64,000 nt of DNA from assembly GCA_900470095.1 (NCBI GenBank), contig UBZM01000030.1, positions 124,001 through 188,000 of the forward strand, written 5' to 3'. Position 1 is the stretch's first letter. Each line of letters opens with the position of its first letter. The stretch comes from Hyphomicrobiales bacterium. GTDB lineage: Bacteria; Pseudomonadota; Alphaproteobacteria; Rhizobiales; Beijerinckiaceae. A model generated the notes under the pieces. That model searched no databases and was not told the DNA's origin. It saw nothing but the letters and a program-made list of their open reading frames with translations. A program made the position numbers and the translations under genes. Shown one piece after another: positions 16,539 through 25,170 of this stretch.

Positions 16539-17600
16539 ATGGCGGTACGGAATGGACTGGCTGCCGGGCTGGCGCTCTTCGCATGCCTTCTGCCCATGGC
16601 GGCGGCCGCAGATTCAATCACGGTGGCGAATAATGGGGGCGCTGCCGGCGCGGGCTACCGCGAGGCCTATTACAAGCCCTTCACGGCGAAGACCGGCCAC
16701 GTCGTCGTTGACGATTCCTTCAACCAGGAACTCGCCAAGCTTCGGTCGCAGGTCGAGACGGGCAATCTCGTCTGGGATGTGGTCAGCCTGACCGCGATCA
16801 ACGAGGCGACAGCCTGCGAGGAAGGCCTGATCGAGCGCATCGACTGGGCGCGCTATGTCGATCCCAAGGACTTCGCTGCGGTCGGCGGCTTCGGCCAATG
16901 CGGGCTGCCGAACAATTTCGTGTCCGGCTCGCTGGTCTATGACACCAAGCGCTACGAGGGCGGGGAGGCTCCCAGGACCTGGGCGGATTTCTGGGACGTC
17001 AAGAAGTTCCCGGGCAAGCGCGGCCTGCTCTACCGCGCCGAACAAACGCTCGAGGTCGCGCTGATGGCCGATGGCGTGCCGCCGGCCGAAGTCATGACGG
17101 TGCTCGCCGCGCCCGGCGGCGTCGACCGGGCGTTCAGGAAGCTCGCCGAGCTCAAGCCCCATATCAAATGGTGGAAGAGCGGCGACGAGTCGATGCAGAA
17201 CATCCTCACCGGCGAGGTCGTCATGACCTTTGCCTGGAACGGACGGGTCGCGATCGCCAACCGCGCCAACAAGCGCGCGCTCAAGATCGAATTCGGCGCA
17301 GGCCATGTCTCCGGCAGCCAGATGATCGCGATCATGAAGGGCACCAGGAAGAAAGACGTCGCGCTCGATTTCCTGAAGCTCGCCTCCGCGCCGGAGCCGC
17401 AGGCGGCCTTCGCACGGACCATCGACTACGCGCCGGCCAATGCGAAGGCCTATGCCTTCATGAGCGAGGCCGAGCGCGCCACGCTGCCGGCCGACCATCT
17501 GCACCTCGCCTCGCTGCAAAGCGGCCAGCTCTATCTCGACTTCTGGCTCAACAATGGCGACGCGCTGCTGCAGCGCTTCATCACCTTCGCCGCCCAGTGA
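16539..17600 (+). CDS. ABC importer substrate-binding protein 1 (PotD-like)
   Basis: 353 residues. Signal peptide MAVRNGLAAGLALFACLLPMAAA, then a two-lobed periplasmic binding protein of the polyamine/spermidine class: SITVANNGG...YREAYYKPFTAKTGHVVVDDS at the N-terminus and SGSLVYDTKRY, TWADFWDVKKFPGKRGL in the middle. ATG 16539 is chosen because GGAG lies nine bases upstream and the signal peptide then starts correctly. It is the first gene of an operon and is followed after 31 bp by a clear paralogue with the same architecture. Confidence 0.88.
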   Translation: MAVRNGLAAGLALFACLLPMAAAADSITVANNGGAAGAGYREAYYKPFTAKTGHVVVDDSFNQELAKLRSQVETGNLVWDVVSLTAINEATACEEGLIERIDWARYVDPKDFAAVGGFGQCGLPNNFVSGSLVYDTKRYEGGEAPRTWADFWDVKKFPGKRGLLYRAEQTLEVALMADGVPPAEVMTVLAAPGGVDRAFRKLAELKPHIKWWKSGDESMQNILTGEVVMTFAWNGRVAIANRANKRALKIEFGAGHVSGSQMIAIMKGTRKKDVALDFLKLASAPEPQAAFARTIDYAPANAKAYAFMSEAERATLPADHLHLASLQSGQLYLDFWLNNGDALLQRFITFAAQ

Positions 17601-17631
17601 TCCAGCCGTCCCCGGCACAGGGAGCCGTGAC

Positions 17632-18684
17632 ATGAAGACCTCGAAGGCCATTCTCGCCATCGGACTGGCGTTTGCCGGACTTGCCGTCCAGCCCGCCACG
17701 GCCCAGTCGCTCACGGTCTCGAACCAGGGCGGCCAGCCCGGCGAGGTTCAGCGCAAGACCGTGTTCGAGCCCTTCACCGCCGAGACGGGCATCAAGATCA
17801 ATATCGACACGTTCAACCAGGAACTCGCCCGCATCAGGACGCAGGTCGAGACCGGCAACCTCGTCTGGGATGCCATCAGCCTCAACCCGATCAACGAGGC
17901 TGCAGGCTGCGAAGAGGGGTTGCTGGAGAAGATCGACTGGTCGAAATATGTCGATGCGAAGGCCTTCGACGCGGTCGGCGCCTGCGGCGCCCCCTATCTC
18001 GCCTCCCCCGGCACGCTGGTCTACGATTCCGACAAGCTCAGCGGCGATGCAGCGCCCAAAAGCTGGGCCGATTTCTGGAACGTCGCGAAGTTTCCCGGCA
18101 AGCGCGCGCTGATGTATCAGCCCGACCAGACCGTCGAGATCGCGCTGATGGCTGACGGCGTCGCGCCCTCGGACGTGGTCAAGGTGCTGACCGGGCCGGG
18201 AGGCCTCGACCGGGCCTTCCGCAAGCTCGCCGAGATCAAGCCGCATGTGAAATGGTGGAAGAGCGGCGACGAGTCGATGCAGCTGCTGCTGACCGGCGAG
18301 GTCAGCATGGGCTATGGCTGGCTCGGCCGCGTCAACGCCGCCAACGCCTCGAACAACCGCAAGCTGCGCATCGTCTGGGATGCCGGCTACACCAACGCGC
18401 TGATCTATTTCGGCGTCATGAAGGGCTCGCCGCGCAAGGATGCGGCGGTCAGGCTGATCGCCTATCAGCTCTCGGCCCCCGCCCAGGCTCGCTATATGGA
18501 GCAACTCGGCAACCCGCCGGCCAATTCCGACGCGAATGCGCTGCTTAGCGAAGCCAGGCGCGCCGCCCTGCCCGATCCCAAGGCGCGCAACGGCATGATG
18601 CAGGCGGGCCCGACCTATATCAACTTCTGGCTCGACAATGGCGACGCCATCCGCCAGCGCTTCGCGACCTTCGTGGCCCAGTGA
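17632..18684 (+). CDS. ABC importer substrate-binding protein 2 (PotD-like), paralogue
   Basis: 350 residues. Signal peptide MKTSKAILAIGLAFAGLAVQPATA, then the same fold as the preceding gene with long shared stretches (FNQELA, QVETGNLVWD, KWWKSGDESMQ, FPGKR). It is a tandem duplicate. The regions around the inter-lobe cleft differ more (GQCGLPNNFVSG versus GACGAPYLASPG; AWNGRVAIANRANKR versus GWLGRVNAANASNNR), which would suit two related ligands served by one membrane complex. Its stop overlaps the permease ATG. Confidence 0.88.
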   Translation: MKTSKAILAIGLAFAGLAVQPATAQSLTVSNQGGQPGEVQRKTVFEPFTAETGIKINIDTFNQELARIRTQVETGNLVWDAISLNPINEAAGCEEGLLEKIDWSKYVDAKAFDAVGACGAPYLASPGTLVYDSDKLSGDAAPKSWADFWNVAKFPGKRALMYQPDQTVEIALMADGVAPSDVVKVLTGPGGLDRAFRKLAEIKPHVKWWKSGDESMQLLLTGEVSMGYGWLGRVNAANASNNRKLRIVWDAGYTNALIYFGVMKGSPRKDAAVRLIAYQLSAPAQARYMEQLGNPPANSDANALLSEARRAALPDPKARNGMMQAGPTYINFWLDNGDAIRQRFATFVAQ

Positions 18685-19946
18685 TGAGCATGGCCGCAAC
18701 CTCTCACGAGATGGCAGCAGCGCCCGTGCCGCGGGCGGCCAGCCTCGCCGCCCAGGTCGGTGCGGCGGAGCGACGCCATCTCTGGCGCATGCTGGCGCTG
18801 CTCGCGCCGAGCGTGCTGTTCACCGCCTTCTTCTTCGTGGTGCCCCTCGCGCTGTTCATGTTCCGCAGCGTCGACAATCCCGAGGTGTCGGGCTACCTGC
18901 CGCAGACCGCGGCGGTGATGCAGGCCTGGTCGGGCAAGGGCGAGCCGGATGAAGCCGCCTTCGCGGCGCTGGCCGCCGATCTGCGAGCGATCCGCGACAC
19001 CCCGGCGCTCGGGCTGATCGGCCGCCGGCTCAATTATGCCCTGCCCGGCTTCCGGGGTCTCCTGACCAAGACGGCGCGGCGCCTGCCGGCCGCGGATGAT
19101 GGTGCGACGAAGGCTGCCTTCCTCGCCATCGACGAGAAGTGGCGGGATCCGGCGATCTGGGGCGTGCTGCACCAGCAATCGGGCCGCCTGACGAGCTTTT
19201 ACCTGCTGACCGCGCTCGACCTCGAAAAATCGCCCGAAGGCGAGATCCGCCGCGTCGCGCCGGAGCAGCGCATCTTCATCGACCTCTATGGCCGCACGCT
19301 GACGGTCAGCCTCGGCGTCACGGCGCTGTGCCTGCTGATCGGCTATCCCGTCGCGGCCGTGATGAGCAGGGCCGGTCCTCGCGCCGCAAGCTGGATGCTG
19401 ATGCTGGTGCTCGTGCCGTTCTGGACCTCGCTGCTGGTGCGCAGCACCGCCTGGGTCATCCTGCTGCAGAACGAGGGGCTGGTGAACAAGAGCCTGATCG
19501 CGCTCGGCCTGATCGACCAGCCGCTGGCGCTGATCTTCAACCGGGCGGGCGTCTTCATCGCCATGGTCCATGTGCTGCTGCCCTATGCGATCCTGCCGAT
19601 CTACAGCGTGATGAAGGGCATATCCGGCAATCACCTGCGTGCAGCCGCTTCGCTGGGCGCGCCGCCGCTGCGGGTCTTCCGCACGGTCTACCTGCCCCTG
19701 ACGCTGCCCGGCCTGGCAGCGGGCGGAACGCTCGTCTTCGTGCTCTCCGTCGGCTTCTACGTCACCCCGGCGCTCGTCGGCGGGCCTGGCGACCAGATGA
19801 TCGGCTATTTCATCGCCTATTTCACCAATTCGGCGGTCAACTGGGGCCTGGCCTCGGCGCTGGGCGCCCTCCTCCTGCTCGTCGTCGCGGCGATCTATCT
19901 CGCGCTCGGCAAGCTCGTCGGCTTCGACCGGCTCAGGGTGCGCTGA
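18684..19946 (+). CDS. ABC importer permease 1 (PotB-like) with long periplasmic loop
   Basis: 420 residues. TM1 (LLAPSVLFTAFFFVVPLALFMF, ~40-60) is followed by an unusually long hydrophilic stretch, about residues 63-196, before the remaining five helices and the EAA-type loop (AAASLGAPPLRVFRTVYLPLTLPG). Typical PotB/ModB-type permeases are nearer 280-300 residues, so the difference is this loop. The ATG at 18684 shares its A with the preceding TGA. It pairs with the next gene to form the transmembrane pore. Confidence 0.88.
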   Translation: MSMAATSHEMAAAPVPRAASLAAQVGAAERRHLWRMLALLAPSVLFTAFFFVVPLALFMFRSVDNPEVSGYLPQTAAVMQAWSGKGEPDEAAFAALAADLRAIRDTPALGLIGRRLNYALPGFRGLLTKTARRLPAADDGATKAAFLAIDEKWRDPAIWGVLHQQSGRLTSFYLLTALDLEKSPEGEIRRVAPEQRIFIDLYGRTLTVSLGVTALCLLIGYPVAAVMSRAGPRAASWMLMLVLVPFWTSLLVRSTAWVILLQNEGLVNKSLIALGLIDQPLALIFNRAGVFIAMVHVLLPYAILPIYSVMKGISGNHLRAAASLGAPPLRVFRTVYLPLTLPGLAAGGTLVFVLSVGFYVTPALVGGPGDQMIGYFIAYFTNSAVNWGLASALGALLLLVVAAIYLALGKLVGFDRLRVR

Positions 19947-19947
19947 C

Positions 19948-20781
19948 ATGGCCGCTGCAACTCACATCCCCGCCACCGAGCGGGCCGTCCTGATCGGGTC
20001 GCGGATCTTCACGACCCTGGTCTTCATCTTCCTGATCGCGCCGATCTTCGTCGTGGTGCCGCTGTCGCTGACCGCGGGGCAATTGCTGGTCTTCCCGCTG
20101 CCGGGGCTTTCCCTGCAATGGTATCGCGAGTTCTTCACCAGCCCGCTCTGGACCGGCGCGCTCGCCAACAGCGTCTTCGTCGCCCTTGTCACCACGGTCG
20201 CGGCGACGACGCTGGGAACCACGGCGGCGCTCGGCCTGCACGGCGCGCGCTTCCGGTTCAAGCCGATCCTGGTCGCTCTGCTGGTGACGCCGATCGCGGT
20301 TCCGGTGGTGATCATCGCGGTCTCCGCCTTCTATTTCTTCGCGTCGATCAACCTCGTCGGCACCTATCTCGGGCTCATCCTGGCCCATATCGCGCTGGCC
20401 CTGCCCTTTGTCGTGATCACCGTGTCGGCGACGCTGCAGAGCTTCGATCCCAATCTGCCGCGGGCCGCGGCCAGCCTGGGCGCCTCGCCGCTCCGGACCT
20501 TGCGCACGGTGACGTTGCCGATCATCGCGCCGGGCGTCGCCTCGGGCGCCGTCTTCGCCTTCGTCACCTCATTCGACGAGCTCGTGATCGCGCTGTTCCT
20601 CACCAGCCCGCAGCAGCGGACCCTGCCGCGCCAGATCTTCAGCGGCGTCAGCGAGAACATCTCGCCGACGATCACGGCGGCAGCCGTGGTGCTGCTGATC
20701 GTCTCGGTGCTGCTGATGCTGGTCATGGAGTGGCTGCGCGCCCGCTCGCAACGCTTGCGAAACCCCTTGGAGACCGCCTGA
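19948..20781 (+). CDS. ABC importer permease 2 (PotC-like)
   Basis: 277 residues with six predicted transmembrane helices and a cytoplasmic EAA loop (PRAAASLGASPLRTLRTVTLPIIAPGVASG) that contacts the ATPase. The C-terminal motif SFDELVIALFLTSPQQRTLPRQIFSGV is typical of PotC-like permeases. It begins one base after the previous stop and ends in an overlapping TGATG with the amidohydrolase, so import and catabolism are translationally linked. Confidence 0.9.
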   Translation: MAAATHIPATERAVLIGSRIFTTLVFIFLIAPIFVVVPLSLTAGQLLVFPLPGLSLQWYREFFTSPLWTGALANSVFVALVTTVAATTLGTTAALGLHGARFRFKPILVALLVTPIAVPVVIIAVSAFYFFASINLVGTYLGLILAHIALALPFVVITVSATLQSFDPNLPRAAASLGASPLRTLRTVTLPIIAPGVASGAVFAFVTSFDELVIALFLTSPQQRTLPRQIFSGVSENISPTITAAAVVLLIVSVLLMLVMEWLRARSQRLRNPLETA

Positions 20782-22250
20782 TGCCTCCCGCTACCGTAGA
20801 CCTGCTGATCGAAGGCGGAACCGTCATCGCCTTCGACGGACAAGAGCACCGCTATCTCGAGGGCGGCAGCATCGCCATCACCGGCGACGAGATCGTCGCC
20901 GTCGGACCGGGCTTTGCCGGAGAGGCGAAGCGGCGCATCGATGCGCGCGGGCGGATCGTCATTCCCGGCCAGATCAGCGCGCATGCCCATATCGGCGCGC
21001 ATGAAGGCCCGCGACAGCTTATCGACAGCGGCCGGCGCGACTTCATCCGCTCGAGCTTCCTGCATTTCCTGCCCGCGAGCCGCTCCGGCCGCCCCGGTTT
21101 CCTTGCCCCGCAGGATGCGCGCGCCTCGCTGCGCTATGGCTTCGCCACGCTGCTTCGGCACGGCGTCACCACCGTGCTCGCCTTTGCCCCGGCCGGGCCA
21201 CGCGACGGGGAGCTGATGCTGGAAGTGGCCGAGGAATTCGGCATCAGGCTCGTCTGGGCGCCGATCGTCGCCGGCGGGCGCTACTGGCTCGAGGATGACG
21301 GACGGGTCGTGCGCGAACTCGATGATGCCGCAGGCCTGAAGTCGCTGGAAGCCAGCGCCCGTTTCGTCGAGGCGCATCGCGGCGCTCTGGATGGCCGGCT
21401 CTCCGGCGTGATCGCGCTCGACGAATACTATGTCTCGACGCCCACACTGAGGCGCGAGGCCAAGCTTGTGGCACGTGGGCTCGGCGTGCCGTTCACCCTG
21501 CATTTCCTCGAGCAGCACCGCGAGTTCTTCGAGACGATGGGCGCGACGGGCAAGACCCCGGTCCAGTGCCTGGCCGAGGAAGGCGTGCTCGACGAAGCGA
21601 CCATCCTGGCGCATTGCGTCTATATCGCCTCGCACCGGGCGGTCGGCTATCCACTCGAGGACGACATCGCGATCCTGGGCGCAGCGAAGGTCAATGTCGC
21701 GCATTCCCCGGTCGCCTTTTCCCGGCGCGGGCTCGCCCTCGAGAGTTTCGCCCGCTACCGCCGGGCCGGCATCAATGTCGCGCTCGGAACCGATACCTAT
21801 CCGCTCGACATGTTCTCGGAGATGCGGATGGCGGCGCTGCTGAACAAATTCGCCGACAACAATCACGAGGAGGCTCCGGCGGAGAGCGTCTTTTCCGCGA
21901 GCAACCTTGCCGGCGCACAGGCACTGGGACGCCGCGATCTCGGGCGGATCGCGCCCGGCGCCAAGGCCGATCTCGTCGTCATCGACCCGCGCTCGCTCAC
22001 CTTCGGCCCCAATCCCGATCCGGTCAGGGCGATCGTGCATCTGGCGACGCCGGAGATGATCGACAGCGTGATCGTCGCCGGCCGCCTGCTCGTCGACGGC
22101 AAGCGGCTGCTGGTCGCCGACGAGGACGAGATCATCGACGCCGCCGCCCGTTCGAGCCAGGCCGTCTGGGACGGTCACGCCGCACATGACATCCTCGGCC
22201 GCAGCGCGGCCGAGCGCTTCCCGCCCTCCCTGCGCGCCTGGACGGAGTAG
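20781..22250 (+). CDS. Amidohydrolase, ATZ/TRZ-like, encoded inside the ABC operon
   Basis: 489 residues. Metal ligands are visible: HAH in GQISAHAHIGAHEG, His in FTLHFLEQHREF, His in ILAHCVYIAS and Asp in LGTDTYPLDMFSEMR. The N-terminal DLLIEGGTVIAFDGQE and C-terminal 'IAPGAKADLVVIDPRS' halves form the composite beta domain. The probable reaction is hydrolytic deamination or amide opening of the imported ring compound. It is unusual in sitting between the permease and ATPase genes, with a one-base overlap to the permease and 3 bp to the ATPase, so it is made in step with the transporter. Confidence 0.88.
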   Translation: MPPATVDLLIEGGTVIAFDGQEHRYLEGGSIAITGDEIVAVGPGFAGEAKRRIDARGRIVIPGQISAHAHIGAHEGPRQLIDSGRRDFIRSSFLHFLPASRSGRPGFLAPQDARASLRYGFATLLRHGVTTVLAFAPAGPRDGELMLEVAEEFGIRLVWAPIVAGGRYWLEDDGRVVRELDDAAGLKSLEASARFVEAHRGALDGRLSGVIALDEYYVSTPTLRREAKLVARGLGVPFTLHFLEQHREFFETMGATGKTPVQCLAEEGVLDEATILAHCVYIASHRAVGYPLEDDIAILGAAKVNVAHSPVAFSRRGLALESFARYRRAGINVALGTDTYPLDMFSEMRMAALLNKFADNNHEEAPAESVFSASNLAGAQALGRRDLGRIAPGAKADLVVIDPRSLTFGPNPDPVRAIVHLATPEMIDSVIVAGRLLVDGKRLLVADEDEIIDAAARSSQAVWDGHAAHDILGRSAAERFPPSLRAWTE

Positions 22251-22253
22251 GCC

Positions 22254-23369
<1,116 letters not shown>

Positions 23370-24938
23370 ATGGCCTTGAAGAGCCCTGCAAGCATCCAGA
23401 GCACGATCGTACGGGGCCGCCATGTCCTGTGCGGCGTCGACGGCGACGACCGCGCAGAGATCATCACCGACGGCGCCCTGCTCATCGAAGCTGGCCGCAT
23501 CGTCGAGATCGGGCCGGCCGCAGAGTTGATCACCCGCCATCCCGGCGCCACATGCATCGGGCGGCCGACCGATCTCGTCATGCCCGGGCTCGTCAACGCC
23601 CATCACCATACCGGGCTGACGCCGCTGCAGCACGGCACGCCGTTCCTGCCGCTGGAGTTCTGGCTGCCGCGCTTCCTCGGCTGGCGCGGGCTCGATCCCT
23701 ATCTCGACACGCTCTACTCGGCGATCGAGATGATCGAGTCGGGCGTCACCACCGTCCAGCATCTGCATGGCGGTCCGGTCGGCCCGCGCGAGCGCTGGCG
23801 CGATGCGCCGGACGCGATCATGCGGGCCTATGCCGAGATCGGGATGCGCGCGTCCTTCTCCTTCATGTGGCGGGACCGGAACAGGATCGTCTACGGTGCC
23901 GACGAGGCCTTTCTGGCGAGCCTGCCGCCGGCGCTTCGCGAGCAGCTCGCGGCGATCCTGGCAACCGCCCAGACATCCGTCGCGACGCTGACGGAGCATT
24001 TCGAAGCCCTGGCGGAACGCTGGGGCCGCCCCGCCGATGGCATGAGCCGGGTCCAGCTGGCGCCGTCCAACCTGCAATGGTGCACGCGCGAGAGCCTGGT
24101 CGCCCAGCGCGACCTCGCCCACCGTCACGATGTCGGGCTCCATATGCATCTGCTGGAGACGCCTTATCAGCGCCGGTTCGCCGAGATGGACACCGGCGGC
24201 TCCGCGGTACGCCACCTCGCCGATCTCGGGCTGCTGGGCCCGCGCATGACGATCGGCCACGGCATCTGGTGCAGCGACGCCGACATCGCGTTGCTCGCCG
24301 AGAGCGGCACCTGCGTCTGCCACAATGCAAGCTCGGGGCTGCGGCTGCGCAGCGGCATTGCGCCGGTCAAGGAGTTCGACCGGGCCGGAATCCCGGTCGC
24401 GCTCGGCATCGACCAGGCCGGCATCAATGACGACCGCGACATGCTGCAGGAGATGCGCCTCGCCTGGAACCTGCAGCGCACGCCGGGGCATGCCTACGAA
24501 CCGCTCTCCGAAGCGCGCATTTTCCGGATGGCCAGCGAGCATGGTGCGGCGACGACAGGCTTCGCCGGCCTGGTCGGCCGGCTCGAACCCGGGCGCGCGG
24601 CCGATATCGTCGTGATCGATTGGGAGCAGCTGGCGCGGCCCTATCTCGATCCCGACACGGAGATCGTCTCGGCGCTGGTGCAGCGCGCCAGAACAGGGAT
24701 GATCCGCGATGTGCTGATCGACGGGCACTATGTGCTACGCGACGGGCGCATCGCCACGATCGACAAGGAAAAGCTGCTCGGCGAGATCGAAGCGGCCTTG
24801 CAGCGGCCCCCGAGCGAAGCGGAGACGGCGCGGCGCGCCTTCGTCAAGGCGCTCGATCCGCATCTGCGCGCCTTCTATGCGGACTGGCCGCTGCCGCCGG
24901 CGGCGGAGGCCTATCGCAGCTTCAACGCGCGGCGTTAG
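23370..24938 (+). CDS. Amidohydrolase, ATZ/TRZ-like, last gene of the importer operon
   Basis: 522 residues. Metal ligands: H-x-H in VNAHHHTGLTPLQHG, His in GLHMHLLETP, His in MTIGHGIWCS and Asp in ALGIDQAGINDDRD. The extended sequence after the first strand (FLPLEFWLPRFLGWRGLDPYLDTLY) and the C-terminal tail are longer than in guanine deaminase, so the substrate is probably different. The ATG directly follows the ATPase stop. With the two other amidohydrolases nearby it suggests stepwise removal of amino or amide groups. Confidence 0.88.
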   Translation: MALKSPASIQSTIVRGRHVLCGVDGDDRAEIITDGALLIEAGRIVEIGPAAELITRHPGATCIGRPTDLVMPGLVNAHHHTGLTPLQHGTPFLPLEFWLPRFLGWRGLDPYLDTLYSAIEMIESGVTTVQHLHGGPVGPRERWRDAPDAIMRAYAEIGMRASFSFMWRDRNRIVYGADEAFLASLPPALREQLAAILATAQTSVATLTEHFEALAERWGRPADGMSRVQLAPSNLQWCTRESLVAQRDLAHRHDVGLHMHLLETPYQRRFAEMDTGGSAVRHLADLGLLGPRMTIGHGIWCSDADIALLAESGTCVCHNASSGLRLRSGIAPVKEFDRAGIPVALGIDQAGINDDRDMLQEMRLAWNLQRTPGHAYEPLSEARIFRMASEHGAATTGFAGLVGRLEPGRAADIVVIDWEQLARPYLDPDTEIVSALVQRARTGMIRDVLIDGHYVLRDGRIATIDKEKLLGEIEAALQRPPSEAETARRAFVKALDPHLRAFYADWPLPPAAEAYRSFNARR

Positions 24939-25021
24939 ATTCTGCCGGCAAGATCGGCTGGGCGCAGTCAGAGAGCTGGGACGATTTTCGTCAGGCAGAG
25001 AGGCCAGATCGTGCCCAGAAC

Positions 25022-25031
25022 CGGAACCTGC
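25022..25031 (+). promoter_or_regulatory. CGGAACCTGC box upstream of the hydroxylase gene
   Basis: This 10-mer is identical to the two copies spaced 20 bp apart upstream of the AraC-family regulator gene (28621-28630 and 28641-28650). It is about 140 bp before the molybdopterin enzyme start. I see no second good copy 20 bp away here, so binding may be weaker or use a degenerate half-site. Confidence 0.45.
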
Positions 25032-25170
25032 CTCCGACCGGCTGACGTTGCGGCCTGCGCCGCCTGGGGATAGCGCCTATGCGACATCTGCAGGGCGGGC
25101 GCCGCCGTTTTCGGTCAGTCTACAGACGTCGCCTGCCGGTCGGCTCGCACGTCACTCATGGTATCTCCTG

